Shown here: positions 34,175 through 46,102 of the stretch, in pieces
How the letters are laid out: every line of letters starts with the position of its first letter
How positions within the stretch are numbered: position 1 is the stretch's first letter
From: Deroplatys truncata
Taxonomy: Eukaryota > Arthropoda > Insecta > Mantodea > Mantidae
DNA length: 64,000 bases
Assembly (NCBI GenBank): GCA_030765065.1
Contig: CM060990.1
Span: forward strand, 282,747,341-282,811,340
Direction: 5' to 3'
Program-made: the position numbers and the translations under genes
The notes under the pieces: model-generated
What the model saw: only the letters and a program-made list of their open reading frames with translations
Told to the model about the DNA's origin: nothing
Databases searched by the model: none

Positions 34175-37100
34175 ATGAATAACTCAGCGTATAAGGATAT
34201 TATTCCAAGCGCTACTGGATATGCATGCGGAAAATGTGGGAAGAAGTTCCTCCGAGGTTATCACAAGAGAAGACACGAGATGAGCTGCAAGAAGCTCTTC
34301 AAATGTAAACATTGTAATGTAACCTTCAAAGATTGTTATAAGGGACAGCGACACGAAGATATATGTGAAATAAGCAGCCCTCAGAAGAAAAGAAGATTGG
34401 AGCCAACTAAACATCAGTTGCTGTCAACAATGGAGGACTGCGATATGAAAGAATACGAAACTTCATTCGAAGGACGATTGAAATCGTATTTTATACGATG
34501 CGAATCAGCTAAGGACCTAAATATGTATCTGCAAGAGGCAAAACAACGTATAATCCATGCTGTGCATAAAGAGCTTAGCATTCATAAGAGTGTTAAAATT
34601 AATCTGCTTGCTGAGTGTCGATTTGTTAACAGTATTGGAGAAACCTGTGACAAAACATTTAAAACACGGAATCAAGCTGTTTTCCTGGAAACTGATCTGG
34701 ACTCAACGATGGAAGTGAAATTCAAGAAATTGGTGACTGAAATGGAGGAGTCTCAGCTTAAGGGTAGCAGCTGGGCTTTGCTTGCTGTGGAAGGAGTTCG
34801 ACTTCGTATCAACAAGTACAACCCGTTACGAGGAAGTAGCTACATACCACTACCGTCAGCTGTTGAAGCAAGGAAAGCATGTATAAACATCCAGAACTTT
34901 AGCGACGAGAAATGTTTCATGTACTCTGTATTAGCTAAATTCATAGGGGAGAATGTACAGCGTGTGAACAAATACAAACAACTTCAAGACAAGTACGACT
35001 TCAGCTGTGTTTCCTACCCTACTCCACTTTCTCAAATACCTAAATTTGAGAAGTTTAACAAGATATCCATTAACGTTTTCGGGCTGGATGAGAAGCATGA
35101 AGTGTATCCGATAAAGGTTGCTGATATTGAACTACCTGAACATCGCGACCTGCTACTATTGAATGACAGCAGTGGAAAACATCACTACGTGTATATAAAG
35201 AATTTTGAGAAACTCGTTCGACGCCAGAAAACTAACCATAATGGACGGGTTTATACTTGTAAGCGCTGCTTTACACATTTTGATGATCGATATGGACGAA
35301 GTGGACAGGAAAAACTACAAGAACATGCAGCCGTCTGTATTCAACATGGTGTTGCAAGGGTAGTTATGCCTACCAAGGAGAAATCAATTGTTCAGTTTAA
35401 AAATGTTGAGAGGATGCTGAAAGTACCTTATGTCATCTATGCGGATTTTGAGAGTATTCTCACTCCATGCCATACGTGTACACCCAATCCTGAAACTTCC
35501 TATACAACACTTTATCAAGAGCACACACCAATGAGCTTCTGTGTTTACGTGAAACCTACATCCAGGGTTGAACATCTCGAAACTGATCTTCCTAAGCATC
35601 CCTATGTGTATCGTGGTGCTGATGCTGCTCAGACGTTTATGCTGTACCTTACATCTCTTGCAAAAATGATTGGTAATATATACAAATCTGCTAAGCCTCT
35701 GAAACTTACGGATCAACAGCAAAAGGATTTCGAGTCTTCTACGACATGCTACTTGTGTAGAAAACCCTTTACAGAAGAGAACTATAAAGTACGCGACCAT
35801 GATCACATCAGCGGTGAATATCGTGGAAGTCTTCATAATGAATGTAATTTAGCCTGTAAAACACCTAAATATATACCAGTCTTCATGCATAACCTTAGCG
35901 GATATGACTCTCATTTCATTGTTAAGGAGCTGGGTTGTACAAGTGAACGTGTGGAGGTAATTCCTAACTCTGAAGAAAGCTATATCTCATTCACCAAGTA
36001 TGTAGGAGATATAAAGCTTCGATTTGTGGATAGCTTCCGATTCCTCAGTACAAGCTTGGATAAGTTGGTAAAAAATCTAACCTCGTATCCTGAAACACTA
36101 AAGTACTTTGGAGAAGACAAATTGAAGTTGATGACCCGTAAGGGTGTATTTCCATATGATTTTGTTACGTCATGGGATGCCTTGAACGAGACCTGCTTGC
36201 CTCCTAAGGACTCCTTCTACAATAGATTAAATGAAGAAGAAATTACTGATGCTGACTACGATCATGCTAGAAATGTATGGGAGCTGTTTAATGTGAGAAA
36301 CCTGGGAGAGTACAGCGATCTCTACTTAACTTCGGATGTACTTCTTCTAGCTGATGTCTTTGAGACGTTCAGAGAGCAAACCCTTAAAACACACAAAGTT
36401 GATCCTGCCCATTATTTTACCTCTCCAGGTCTTACATGGGACGCCATGTTGCTGTATACTGGAATTAAGCTGGAACTGTTACAAGATTATGATCAACTAC
36501 TCATGGTGGAATCAGGTATAAGAGGAGGTTTATGCCAAGTTTCTCATCGGTATGCTGAGGCTAATAACACTTATATGGAGAAGTTTGATCCGACGAGACC
36601 AACCCAATTTATCACATACGAGGACGCAAATAACCAATATGGGTGGGCAATGAGTCACGCCCTTCCTTTTGGTGGATTTCAGTGGGTGTCACCTGAAGAA
36701 ATCAACTTAGAAACACTACAAGAAGATGATCCTCATGGGTACATATTAGAAGTCGACATCGAGTATCCTGCAGAACTTCACGATCTACACAACGATCTAC
36801 CTTTCCTGCCAGAGTGTATGAAACCATTGGAATCATCTACAAAGAAACTGATACCTCATCTTGGACCTCGAAAGAAGTATGTAGTGCATTACATGGCTTT
36901 GAAGCAAGCTCTTAGTCATGGACTACGACTAACAAAAATCCATCGTGTGCTACAATTCCGACAGTCTCAGTGGTTGAAACCTTATGTGGAATTTAACAAC
37001 AGGCTACGACAACAAGCTGCAAATGATTTCGAGAAGGATCTCTACAAACTCTTTAACAACGCTATGTTTGGAAAAACTATGGAGAACCTGCGTAATCGTA

Positions 37101-37828
37101 TGGATATACGACTGGTGACCAATGAAAAAACTCTAGAGAAGCTGATCGCCAAGCCTACGTTTATCGACAGGACGATATATGCTGACAATCTAGCTGCTGT
37201 ACATATGGCCTCTCGTCAGATTGTATTCAACAAGCCTATATACATTGGTATGAGTGTGTTGGACATCTCCAAGACATTAATGTATAACTATCATTACGAC
37301 GTTTTGTTGCCTTATTATGGAGCTGAAAACCTGAAGCTTATGTATATGGACACTGATTCGTTCATTCATCGTGTAACAACTGAAGATGTGTACCAGGACA
37401 AGCTACGTTTTCTTGAACATCTCGATACAGCTGATTACCCTGCCTACCATATATGTTATTCTACTCAGAACAAGAAGGTATTGGGAAAATATTAAGATGA
37501 GGCTAATAGCAAAATCATCCTACGCTTTGTTGGACTACGTCCTAAGATGTATGCCTTAGATATTCAAGGGTCAATGATAAAAAAGATTAAAGGTATAAAA
37601 CGTAGCGCTATTAAGCAGTACATTTCGTTTGACAGCTATACAGACTGTCTTAAAACCAGTGAAATCATCAGAACACCTATGAATCTGATCCTATCACGAA
37701 AGCATGCCCTTGCTACAGTACAAGTGAATAAAATTGCATTGACTCCGTTTGATGATAAAAGAATTATTGCTGAGGACGGGATAACAACATATGCGTATGG
37801 ACATTACGCCATTACAAACAGTGCTTAA
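34175..37828 (+). pseudogene. polB: Family B DNA polymerase (PAL-B right arm), one internal stop
   Basis: Protein-primed type B DNA polymerase, about 1216 residues if the internal TAA (37493-37495) were read through. The start ATG follows TATA and Inr elements. Two C2H2-like zinc fingers lie at residues ~18-38 and 44-64 (CGKCGKKF, CKHCNVTF), and another Cys/His cluster near CKRCFTHF. Exonuclease motif I is YADFES (Asp424, Glu426), motif II SGYDSHF (Asp578) and motif III YLTSDVLLLAD (Asp721). Between I and II sits a CYLC...RDHDHISGEYRG...CN module (525-560) resembling recombination endonuclease VII/HNH zinc sites. Polymerase motif A is EDANNQYGW (Asp817), B NNAMFG (961-966), C YMDTDSF (Asp1059, Asp1061). 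The stop removes the last 110 residues, which contain the conserved-looking segment GSMIKKIKGIKRS. Such enzymes replicate linear DNA from a terminal protein. Confidence 0.92.
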
Positions 37829-38031
37829 AAGAATGTAAGTTAAAGATAAAGATTTTCTAGTGAGTCTACAATCTTAAAAAAGAAGGTATCTGTGTGCTGT
37901 ATATGCAGATAGCTGACGCCTGATGAAGAAAGAAGAAGATGGAAGGGAAGGTGGTAACCCTGCCATTAGGAGCAATCCAAGTGCTACTCTCAAGCCTAGA
38001 TAAAAGGGGAGAGACATCTATAACGAACTAA

Positions 38032-38037
38032 AATAAA
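38032..38037 (+). terminator. Poly(A) signal of PAL-B right polB
   Basis: AATAAA about 200 nt past the final stop; mirror of 26437-26442. Confidence 0.6.
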
Positions 38038-38189
38038 GGTATGTTGACGTAAAGCTTTTCAATTTGTGAACCAATATGCAGTTTATCCCTCTCCGCATCG
38101 TACAATAAGTGCTTAAAATATAATAAGTTTGTAAGATTTAGAAAAAAGTATATAAATTGTTGTAACGTTGGATGAGAAAAGTTTTATAA

Positions 38190-39490
38190 TCGAATTACTC
38201 TCTATATTACCATGAGTACCTGTGATACTAGTTGAATTGCCTGTTAAAATGACTTAAATACCTGTGATACTACCCGAATCGTGTGAAATTACATTAAATA
38301 GCTCAGATACGAATTCCTGCTCTAAATTAGTACGAGCACCTGTGATACTATCAGAATTGCCTATTAAAATGACTCAAATACCATTGATACAACCTGAATC
38401 AGCTGCATTTACCTTAAATAGCCGTGATACAAAATCTCTGATCGAAATTATTACGAGCATCTGTGAAACTATGCTGATTATCCAAATACTTATGATATTA
38501 CCTGAACTATCTGTAAAATACGAAACTAGGCTATAACCAACCCCTGGAACCTACCCTCCTGTAATGCTTGCTTAATTACTCTAAGCATCTATGTTACTTG
38601 AATTATCCTAAATACCTACGATACCCTCTGAATTACCTTGAAATATGAAACTATGCTATACCCAACCCTGGAATCTATCCTCCTGTGATACTACCTGAAT
38701 TAGCCTAAATACCTACGATACTAGCTGAATTAGCTGTGAAATCATGCATAGCTATGATGCAGTTAGCCTCTGGAATCTAGCCTCCTGTGATACTAGCTGA
38801 ATTAGCTTAAATGCTCACGATACTAGCTGAATTGGCTATGAAAATGATTTAAATACCTGTGATACTACCCGAATCATGTGAAATTACCTTAACTAGCTCT
38901 GATACGAATTCCTGCTCTAAATTAGCACGAGCACCTGTGATACTATCAGAATTACCTGTTAAAATGACTCAAATACCATTGATACAACCTGAATCATCTG
39001 CATTTACCTTAAATAGCTGTGATACAAATCTCTGATCGAAATTATCAATAATATCTGTGAAGCTCTGTCGATTACCTCAAATACTTACGATATTACCTGA
39101 ACTATCTGTGAAATACGAAGCTAGGTTATAACCAACCCCTGGAACCTACCCTCCTGTAATGCTTGCTTAATTACTCTAAACACCTATGTTACTTGAATTA
39201 TCCTAAATACCTACGATACCCTCTGAAATACGAAACTATGCTATACCCAACCCTGGAATCTAGCCTCCTGTGATACTTGCTTAATTACTCTAAACACCTA
39301 CGATACTAGCTGAATTATCTGTGAAATCATGCAGAGCCATGATGCAGTTAGCATCTGGAATCTATCCTGTGTTACTAGACGAATTAGCCTAAATGCATAC
39401 GATACTAGCTGAATTACCTGTGAAATCATACACTGCTATGATCCAGTCCGCCTCTTGCAATACTACCTGAATTACTTACCTGTTAGTGTT
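38190..39490. repeat. PAL-B right degenerate repeat region
   Basis: Inverted copy of 24980-26285, with variants of CCTGTGATACTAGCTGAATT. No gene. Confidence 0.85.
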
Positions 39491-39498
39491 AGTGGGTT

Positions 39499-39784
39499 AG
39501 CTTTTCCCGTTGCAGGTCACCTTTTTCCCTTTATGGCTCACCTTTTTCCCTTTGGTGGTCGCCTTTTTCCCTTTGCTGGTGACATTTTCCCCTTTACTGG
39601 TCACCTTTTTCCCGTTGCATGTCGCCTTTTTCCCTTTGCTGGTCACATTTTTCCCTTTGCTGGTCGCCTTTTTCCCTTTGCTGGTTACGTTTTTCCCTTT
39701 GCTAGTCAACTTTTTCCCTTTGTGGGTCTCCTTTTTCCCTGAGCAGTCACCTTTTTCCCCTGAACGAGTCACCTTTTCCCTGAA
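39499..39784. repeat. PAL-B right 21-bp tandem array
   Basis: Inverted copy of 24690-24975; units read CTTTTTCCCTTTGCTGGTCA on the plus strand. Confidence 0.95.
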
Positions 39785-39879
39785 TAGGTTACGTGATGGG
39801 CATGTCTAGAACATTGACATGAAACAGTTTTCCACTATGTTCACTTCTAAAGTCGCTTTCAAGTCTAGCACCTCCTATT

Positions 39880-40790
39880 CCCTATCTCTCCTGTATATAA
39901 GTCCATATTCCTACTGCTACACTACCTGTCTAGCCTAACACCTCTCCTCCTGTTCCTATACCTCTCATATAAACCATACTCTACTCCTCTAGCTCTGTCT
40001 AGCCTAACGCCTCTCTCGTTTACCTATGACTCTCACATAAACCATACTCTGCTCCTCGACCTCTGTCTAGTCTAACTCCTCTCCTCGTTTTCCTATACCT
40101 CTCATATAAACTATACTCTACTCCTCAACCTCTGTCTAGCCTAGCACCCCTCTTCCTGTTCCTATACTTCTCATACATATAAACCATGCCCTACGTTTCA
40201 AGCCCTGTCTAGTCTAACACCACTCCCCGTATCCCCTACCTCTCAAAAGCTCATTCCCTCCTACCCCCCCCCCTCTAGCTGAGTATCACTCCTTGGTTTC
40301 CTATCTAACCTAACTTTAACACCTGTCTATCCTAGCATAGGATCTCTCTCCGTTTTCTCGTCTCTCCTTATAAACACAAACTCAATTCTCCTAACCTAAT
40401 ACCTCTCCTCGTTTTCCTATACTTCTCATATAAACCTTACTCTACTCCTCGACTTCTGCCTAGCCTAACACCTTTCCTCGTTTTCCTATATCTCTCATAT
40501 AAACCATGCACTACGTTTCAAGCCTTGTCTAGTCTAACACCTCTCATCGTTTTCCTATACCGCTCATATAAACCATACATTACTCAGCCTCTGTCTAGCC
40601 TAGCACCTCTCCACGTATTCCCTATCTGTCTCATATAAAGCATATCCCTCCCTCCTTTAGCATCTGATTAGCCTAGCATCAGCCCTGGTATTCCCTATCC
40701 CTCCCATATAAACGCATTTTCCTCCTTGAAGACTCTCTCAACCTAGCATCTACCTTCGTTTTCCCTATCCTTTCCCATATAAACGCAAAA
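39880..40790. repeat. PAL-B right terminal minisatellite
   Basis: Inverted copy of 23686-24600. A net 3-bp length difference between the arms falls somewhere in this outer part, since the outermost paired positions sum to 64477 instead of 64474. Confidence 0.88.
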
Positions 40791-40828
40791 AACTGTGCCA
40801 GCTCTCTCCTATATATCCTACTCTTGGA

Positions 40829-41915
40829 ATGGGACGTTTATCACTTTATTGCTACGCCCTTTGGATAGGGTTCTTCTACTTGTGTAATTATTAATTAACC
40901 TACTTATGTTGCGGTTAGCGGTGATCAAGTTCGTCCTATTACGGGAGCTGCTATCCATCAGTGTGATCCGTTTAAAACTGGCTTATGTTATATTCCTCGC
41001 TTTAGTAATGATTTGCTCTTTAGCCCGCTTTGTGCGAACAAAATGATTCATGGCCTTACGGCCACGGAAATGAATGATTATTGTCCTTTTCAATGTCACG
41101 CCGCGGAGAAAATGCTGATTACGGAAGTAGAACGGGATACTTATGTTATCACCCATCCTCTTGAGCCTATAGCATTTATATGCGATAATATTACACACTT
41201 AATTCCCAATTTACCTGCGGGATCACCTGGTGCTTTACAAATTAAACTACCTTGCTCGTGTGAATTACGGTTGGGTCACGTGGTGCAAATACCAAAGCGT
41301 TTTCCATGCTTTACCTTCTCTGTAACTAAACCACAAACCCTCCACCTTATCCCTGCAGGCTGGTCTAGCTTAACATCGCTCAAAATTTCCCCCTTTGCTA
41401 ACAGTGAACATCTCACATTTACTAACCTTTCTCAATGTCTTAATACTAACTGGTCATTGGAAATTCCACACCTTAATTTATCTCATGTACCGTACAATGA
41501 GCTTCTAACACCTGTTTCCGACTCTCGTTATCCCTCCCCAATAATACAGTTGCTTTTCTTATGGACTTCTCTCTTAACAATTCTGGTGGGCGTCATTCTA
41601 TTCCGAAGCCCTGAACGTTTGATTGCAACCCGCATTACAGGGGTGGCTGCCACCGGAGGATTACCAGATGCGGTATACGTTGGATTTGTTATTTTCCTTG
41701 CTCTTATTATATTTTTCTTGAATGGGGCAGTTGTTTATCGTGATGTTAAGTTATGGTTACAGGTATTTCGCATGCATCGAACATCGGTTACTTCGGCAAC
41801 AACAGCTGAAGGACCTGGGACTCGTGGTGTTCTCCTCTTATCGACGCCGCCTGTTGCTGCACGCCGTGTACCACCTACACCTTTGAGTACTTTGGCTGAG
41901 GACACTTTGGCATAG
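40829..41915 (+). pseudogene. env: Envelope gene 1, 3' part
   Basis: Continuation of env1 after the PAL-B insertion. A coherent frame is readable from about 40907 to the stop at 41915. The ectodomain has a Cys-rich pattern (HQCDPFKTGLCYIP, LPCSCELRLG) and then LIPAGWSSL and NLSQCLNTNW. The same motifs occur in env2, so the two are homologous. Two hydrophobic segments follow (IIQLLFLWTSLLTILVGVIL and YVGFVIFLALIIFFLNGAVV), then a basic tail ending TLAEDTLA. The first 80 bases after the insertion do not continue the frame cleanly (TAA near 40893), so another small lesion lies there. This would be the membrane-anchored fusion subunit. Confidence 0.83.
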
Positions 41916-42462
41916 TTCGGCCTTGTTTGGTAAGATCATTTTATTTTGCACAATTACGTTAACCTTGTCCATCTTCGTAGTTCTACACGAACTCCGGGGA
42001 CTTTTAATGGATGTGGTTTACCTGCCACTTCCTGTTTTGCTACTTGCTGAGCCTAGCTGTCACTCCTTGTCCTGTTGCGTAACATACCAAGTTTGTGCAA
42101 ATTTCCAGTTTGTAAGCATCTAAGTGCTTAATTATTTTATGTGTATACCGAACATTCGTCAGAGTTTATTGTTCTTATCATTTATCACATATCTGTTGTT
42201 CGACACCTCTTACCCTGGATCAGCCTTGCGGCTCCAATGGTATTCCGGTTGTCAATAATTTATTGATATACCTCTTCCTTTCATCGTTAGACCGTGAGGT
42301 CCGGTGATCGTGTACGTTGCGAAGAATTTTTTTTCTCTCTCTCTCTCGTTATACGGCAGAATATAAGAGTAAAACGTGAAGCTTATGCTATCTTGAGGGA
42401 TTAACCGTAAGGCCCCGTCAAGTCCTAATTTAGTAATATTTTGCAGACAGGGACTCCCGATT
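41916..42462 (+). promoter_or_regulatory. env1-env2 spacer with splice acceptors
   Basis: No gene recognised. Good acceptors are TTTCTCTCTCTCTCTCG...ACGGCAG (AG at 42358-42359) and AATATTTTGCAG (AG at 42445-42446). A further CTGTGCACAG lies at 42485-42494. Any could join the LTR donor to env2. Confidence 0.5.
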
Positions 42463-44476
42463 GTGTGTTTCTTTTCCCCTTTTCCTGTGCACAGGTATTT
42501 ATCTCACTTTCTTTTTACCAGAGGCGCGGGTCGCTTCCTGGTTCGTTTTTATGTGAATGTATTTTTGAGTCCCGGGACATGTGATTTCGAACATTTTTGG
42601 TTCGAATATGTTATTTTAATTGTGATTGGAGTTGTCGGCTCCGTGAGAGTTTTTGTGCCGTTACGTTTAATGTGCCCGATCCGAGCAATGGCTGCTCGCT
42701 TCCTCCTTTCAATTATATGTTGTACTCTGACGTCTGCGAGTGTATCACATCGACCTATGGAGAATCCCTCCATTGAGGTGACAGCTGGTGCCGACTTTTA
42801 TCGTTTACCAAACATGACTTTTTATGAAAGTTCTGTGCCGGTATTGTTTTTTGCGACCCAGTGCTGGGTTCGTTCGCCAGTGACAGCCTTTTGCAAAATT
42901 AATGCGAGTACTGCAGCATTTTGTGACTGGTTAACGTCTCGTTTTCACACGTTACAGGGTGCCTACCCTTCCCTATTTGACTCACATGATCTCCCATTAC
43001 AGGGAGACGGATCCATTTTTGGGTCACAATTTCTGTTAGCTGACAAACAACACATTGATAATCTCTTTGTCTCTGACTCAATCATGCACAACGTACTGCA
43101 GTTAGCTCGCCAGCATAGTCCTTTTGTTTCTATATTTAATGCCTCATTTTGTGACAAAAGTTTTAATCTCAACGATGCCATCGTCACCCGTCCTTCCGGA
43201 GCAGATGCATTATATGAATTGCTCTTTCAAGCCAGTCGCATAGACTTAGTCTATAGAACCTGTGCTTCACGTTTTTTGAGCCCTTGGGTGGTGACACCCT
43301 ATCTGTTAAGACAGGCTCTGGATTCCGTATTACGCAGTAATTCGGGATTCCGGTTGGTATGGGGAAAACGAACTTAGGCAAGTATTATTCCGTTCCTATT
43401 GTGGATTGCTATTCTCCCCGCAACATATAATGGTCGGAATGCAGATACCCTTGGTTCGCGATGAAGTACAGGAAATAGCCGGCCGATACTTTACCCCGAC
43501 CCCATTTGCATTTTTACAACAAACTTGCATGATAAATTTCGAGGGACGCGTCCTCGCCATCCTACATTCGCCGGGAAATTTGAGAGTTTTTCTCAAGCAA
43601 TGTGACACTTCTAAATACAGTCTTTGCTTGGTCACCCCTGCATATGGAATTCCCGCATTACTGACGTCTTGTGCGATAAACGTTCTCCGGGGAACATCCG
43701 TAGCACAGTTATCTCAAGTCTGTCCCATGACCTGCATGACTGCTGCTAAACCCATGGTATCACCGTTCGATGCCTTTATATTTATCCTAACACATGTTGA
43801 TTCTTTTACTGTTCAATGTCCAGACTTCATTCGCACATATTATTTACAGAGCGACATAGGCGCGTATAGAGTGCGTATTCCATGTCGATGTAATGCAACG
43901 GCTGCGCACTATTTCTTCTCCCCTCCTCGATTGTGTACGCCCACCCCGTCCCTCACGGTGGAAATAAGACGACTAATTCCTGCTCCGTGGTCCTCTATAG
44001 ACACCACTATTCTACCCCCTTATGCATCGGCAGCCTACCCTACGTATACCTCACTTTCTCAGTGTTATAACTACGAATGGCATCCTCGAGATTACACTCC
44101 TACGCTCACTCTCTCTTTAATTGGTATCCTATTCGGAATGAATATTTTGATTCTTATTTATTTGTTTTGGATGGCGCTCTCTAATGCTCTCCATCCCATG
44201 TTATGGCGTAATATAACACCCTGGTCAGCTGCTATACCTCGCACCGATCCCCCGTCGTCTCACGCCTCCCACACTCGGCGGGAGTATGATGACATACCCG
44301 CTCCACCTTCTCCATCACCATCCACACCGTCTGCACTTTCTACCGCCTCTGCACCCCTACACATCTATGAATCCTTACAACCCGCGGATGGCGGCTACAT
44401 CTTACCCCGTAGTGTTAAGCTACCACGCGCTGTGACGCGTCCAACTAACCAAGCATATGTAAATACACCTTGTTGA
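42463..44476 (+). pseudogene. env: Envelope gene 2 (one frameshift)
   Basis: A second envelope-like gene in tandem with env1. The likely start is the ATG at 42688, giving the signal peptide MAARFLLSIICCTLTSASVS; the frame is open from 42463. It runs to 43377, then continues in another frame from about 43385 to 44476. Shared with env1 are the early LPNMTFYESSVPVLF block (compare LPDSINYQASIPLAF), the IPCRCN Cys motif, LIPAPWSSI and SLSQCYNYEW. One membrane segment, LSLIGILFGMNILILIYLFW, is followed by a long Pro/Ser-rich tail with tyrosines (REYDDIP, HIYESL). I see no RxKR furin site or fusion-peptide-like stretch, so if active it might act in attachment rather than fusion. The frameshift inactivates this copy. 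Confidence 0.78.
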
Positions 44477-46102
44477 CAATTGATATCCGACTCAGCCCCA
44501 TTCTTTATAATCCAGTTTTTATTTTAAGACTATGTTTTATGTTTTAATAATTCCAATGTTGTTCTTAATCCTTATATATGTATACCTTGATGTATTTTTT
44601 TATTTGGGGGGGAAGCTGTTCCGCTCCTTCCTCACTATGTATATATATACCTGTATATGTATATCTATATATATTCAATTCTTAGCGGTAAGCTAAACTT
44701 CTGTCCCGCACCAGCGTTAGGGGATGTAGGTGTGCCAATTTCTTTTGTACTTTAGTACAGAAACGAAAAATAAAAATTCTTCCCACTCCCGTAACTGAAC
44801 AAACAAATTTGTTTTTCTTTTCATTTATTTCCGGGACGTGTATTAACTGCTTCGTTTCGTTTTCTTTATCTTTTTCTTTTCATGCGTTCCGGCACACGCA
44901 CCCCTCTCTTCTGCTACCGGGCGGATGTTTTGCCCTTGTTGGGCGACAGGCCGATTACTCGGTCAATGGTTATAATAATTGTAATATTTAACTTATGTGA
45001 ATGTCCACTTATGCATTTCTTTCTTTTATATGTATACTGTATTGTTTACCCCCCCCCCCGCCTTCTAGTGGTAGTATTACTCTTACCAGTGCTGTTTTCC
45101 TTTCCTTGTTGCTCCCCTGCATTTTTCTTTCATTCCTTTTCCATTCGTCTTTTCCCCTCTCTACCCTGTATGCTCGGTCTCTGATTCAGCCTTCATTTTT
45201 TTTCCCGGTCGTCCACCTGGTCTGCTCCGACACCCACGAGACACTCACACCCAGCATGAACGTCGCCTGTATCGTCGGTGAGCGCCGCCAGGGCCTTGAA
45301 TGCATCTCTTCGCGGCCTGCAGTACCTTTCCCGAGGCTGGCCTAGCCGTCTCATTGGTACGGACGTACACATGCTTGGCAGTGCCAACGGACGATATGCA
45401 CCAATATGTTCCTAGGACCCTTGGCGGGCTCCGTATGTCTTCCCTATGCTGCCTCATCTGATGGTGACTGCCGTAATGGTACAGACTGGGGGATGCTTAT
45501 TGGACATGTTTGCCTCACCGCATCCCCATGACACTTCTGGTGCACCGTACCTGGTGTTCGTGCACTTCGGACAGTGAGTTGTGTCTCGTGCGTGTGTGTG
45601 TTTAGCAGGAAACTATTATGGACTGATGATTACTTCCTGGCATATTGGACTTCATCTTCTCTTACTCCAGGGAATGGAACTGGGCCGAGTCTCCCTTTCG
45701 TCTTTGCGCCCCCTTCTTTTCCTTCGCCGTTGGAGTCCCCTTCCTTTCTCCTCTCCTTTTTTCCCCTCTCTTTCTTCCCTGTTTTTTTTTGTTGTCCACC
45801 CAACAGACCTTTTCTGGTTTTCTTCCTTGGCGGGTATACTCGGTTGCCTATGGGCGCCGGGATGTGTTTCTCATTGTATGTTTTATGACTGTCGCTTATT
45901 TTGACTCAGCCCTTCTGGCTGTGTATCTTGTATATCCTTCCTACCACATAGTGGTTTACTTATGTTTTGCTGTACACATTTGGATTGTACACTTCTCCTG
46001 AGATGTGTGGTTTCCTCATTAGGTATATTTATTTTTGTCCCCTATTGGTGCTCATTATTGTTTTGCAAGCGCCAGGGGTCGCTTTTCTTGTTTTGGGGGA
46101 TA
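44477..46102 (+). other. Pyrimidine-rich spacer before the 3' LTR
   Basis: No gene I can support. The plus strand is rich in T/C tracts with a C10 run near 45050. A less biased island at about 45190-45460 has short open frames on both strands without recognisable features. The last bases before the LTR (TTTTGGGGGATA, 46091-46102) are the likely polypurine tract for plus-strand priming. Confidence 0.55.

Larger units (their letters stand above)
23655..40822. mobile_element. PAL-B: Polinton-like giant palindromic element (inner, complete)
   Basis: It is bounded by an exact 6-bp target duplication CTTGGA (23649-23654 and 40823-40828), with inverted ends starting AGTAGGATATATAGG. The left arm is 23655-32202 and the right arm 32272-40822; the 69-nt loop between them is not palindromic. 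The arms are almost identical: paired positions sum to 64474 over the whole polB region, and the polB proteins differ at one residue. Each arm holds a terminal minisatellite, a 21-bp array, a degenerate repeat region, polB, one promoter, and an array of B-box-like motifs near the centre. The ends match those of PAL-A (shared AGTAG, GAGC and TTTTTGCGTTTATATGGG). No integrase or capsid gene is present, so insertion probably needed enzymes from a complete Polinton. Confidence 0.88.

Noticed and set aside
23655-40822. Palindrome as an assembly or library artefact
   Set aside because: Both ends carry the CTTGGA duplication, the centre has a non-palindromic loop, the arms differ slightly, and a related diverged palindrome exists in the same window. 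Long reads should still confirm it.
45193-45457. Minus-strand frames before the 3' LTR, checked as a second antisense gene
   Set aside because: No strong donor/acceptor pair, no phase-compatible second exon and no nearby poly(A) signal.
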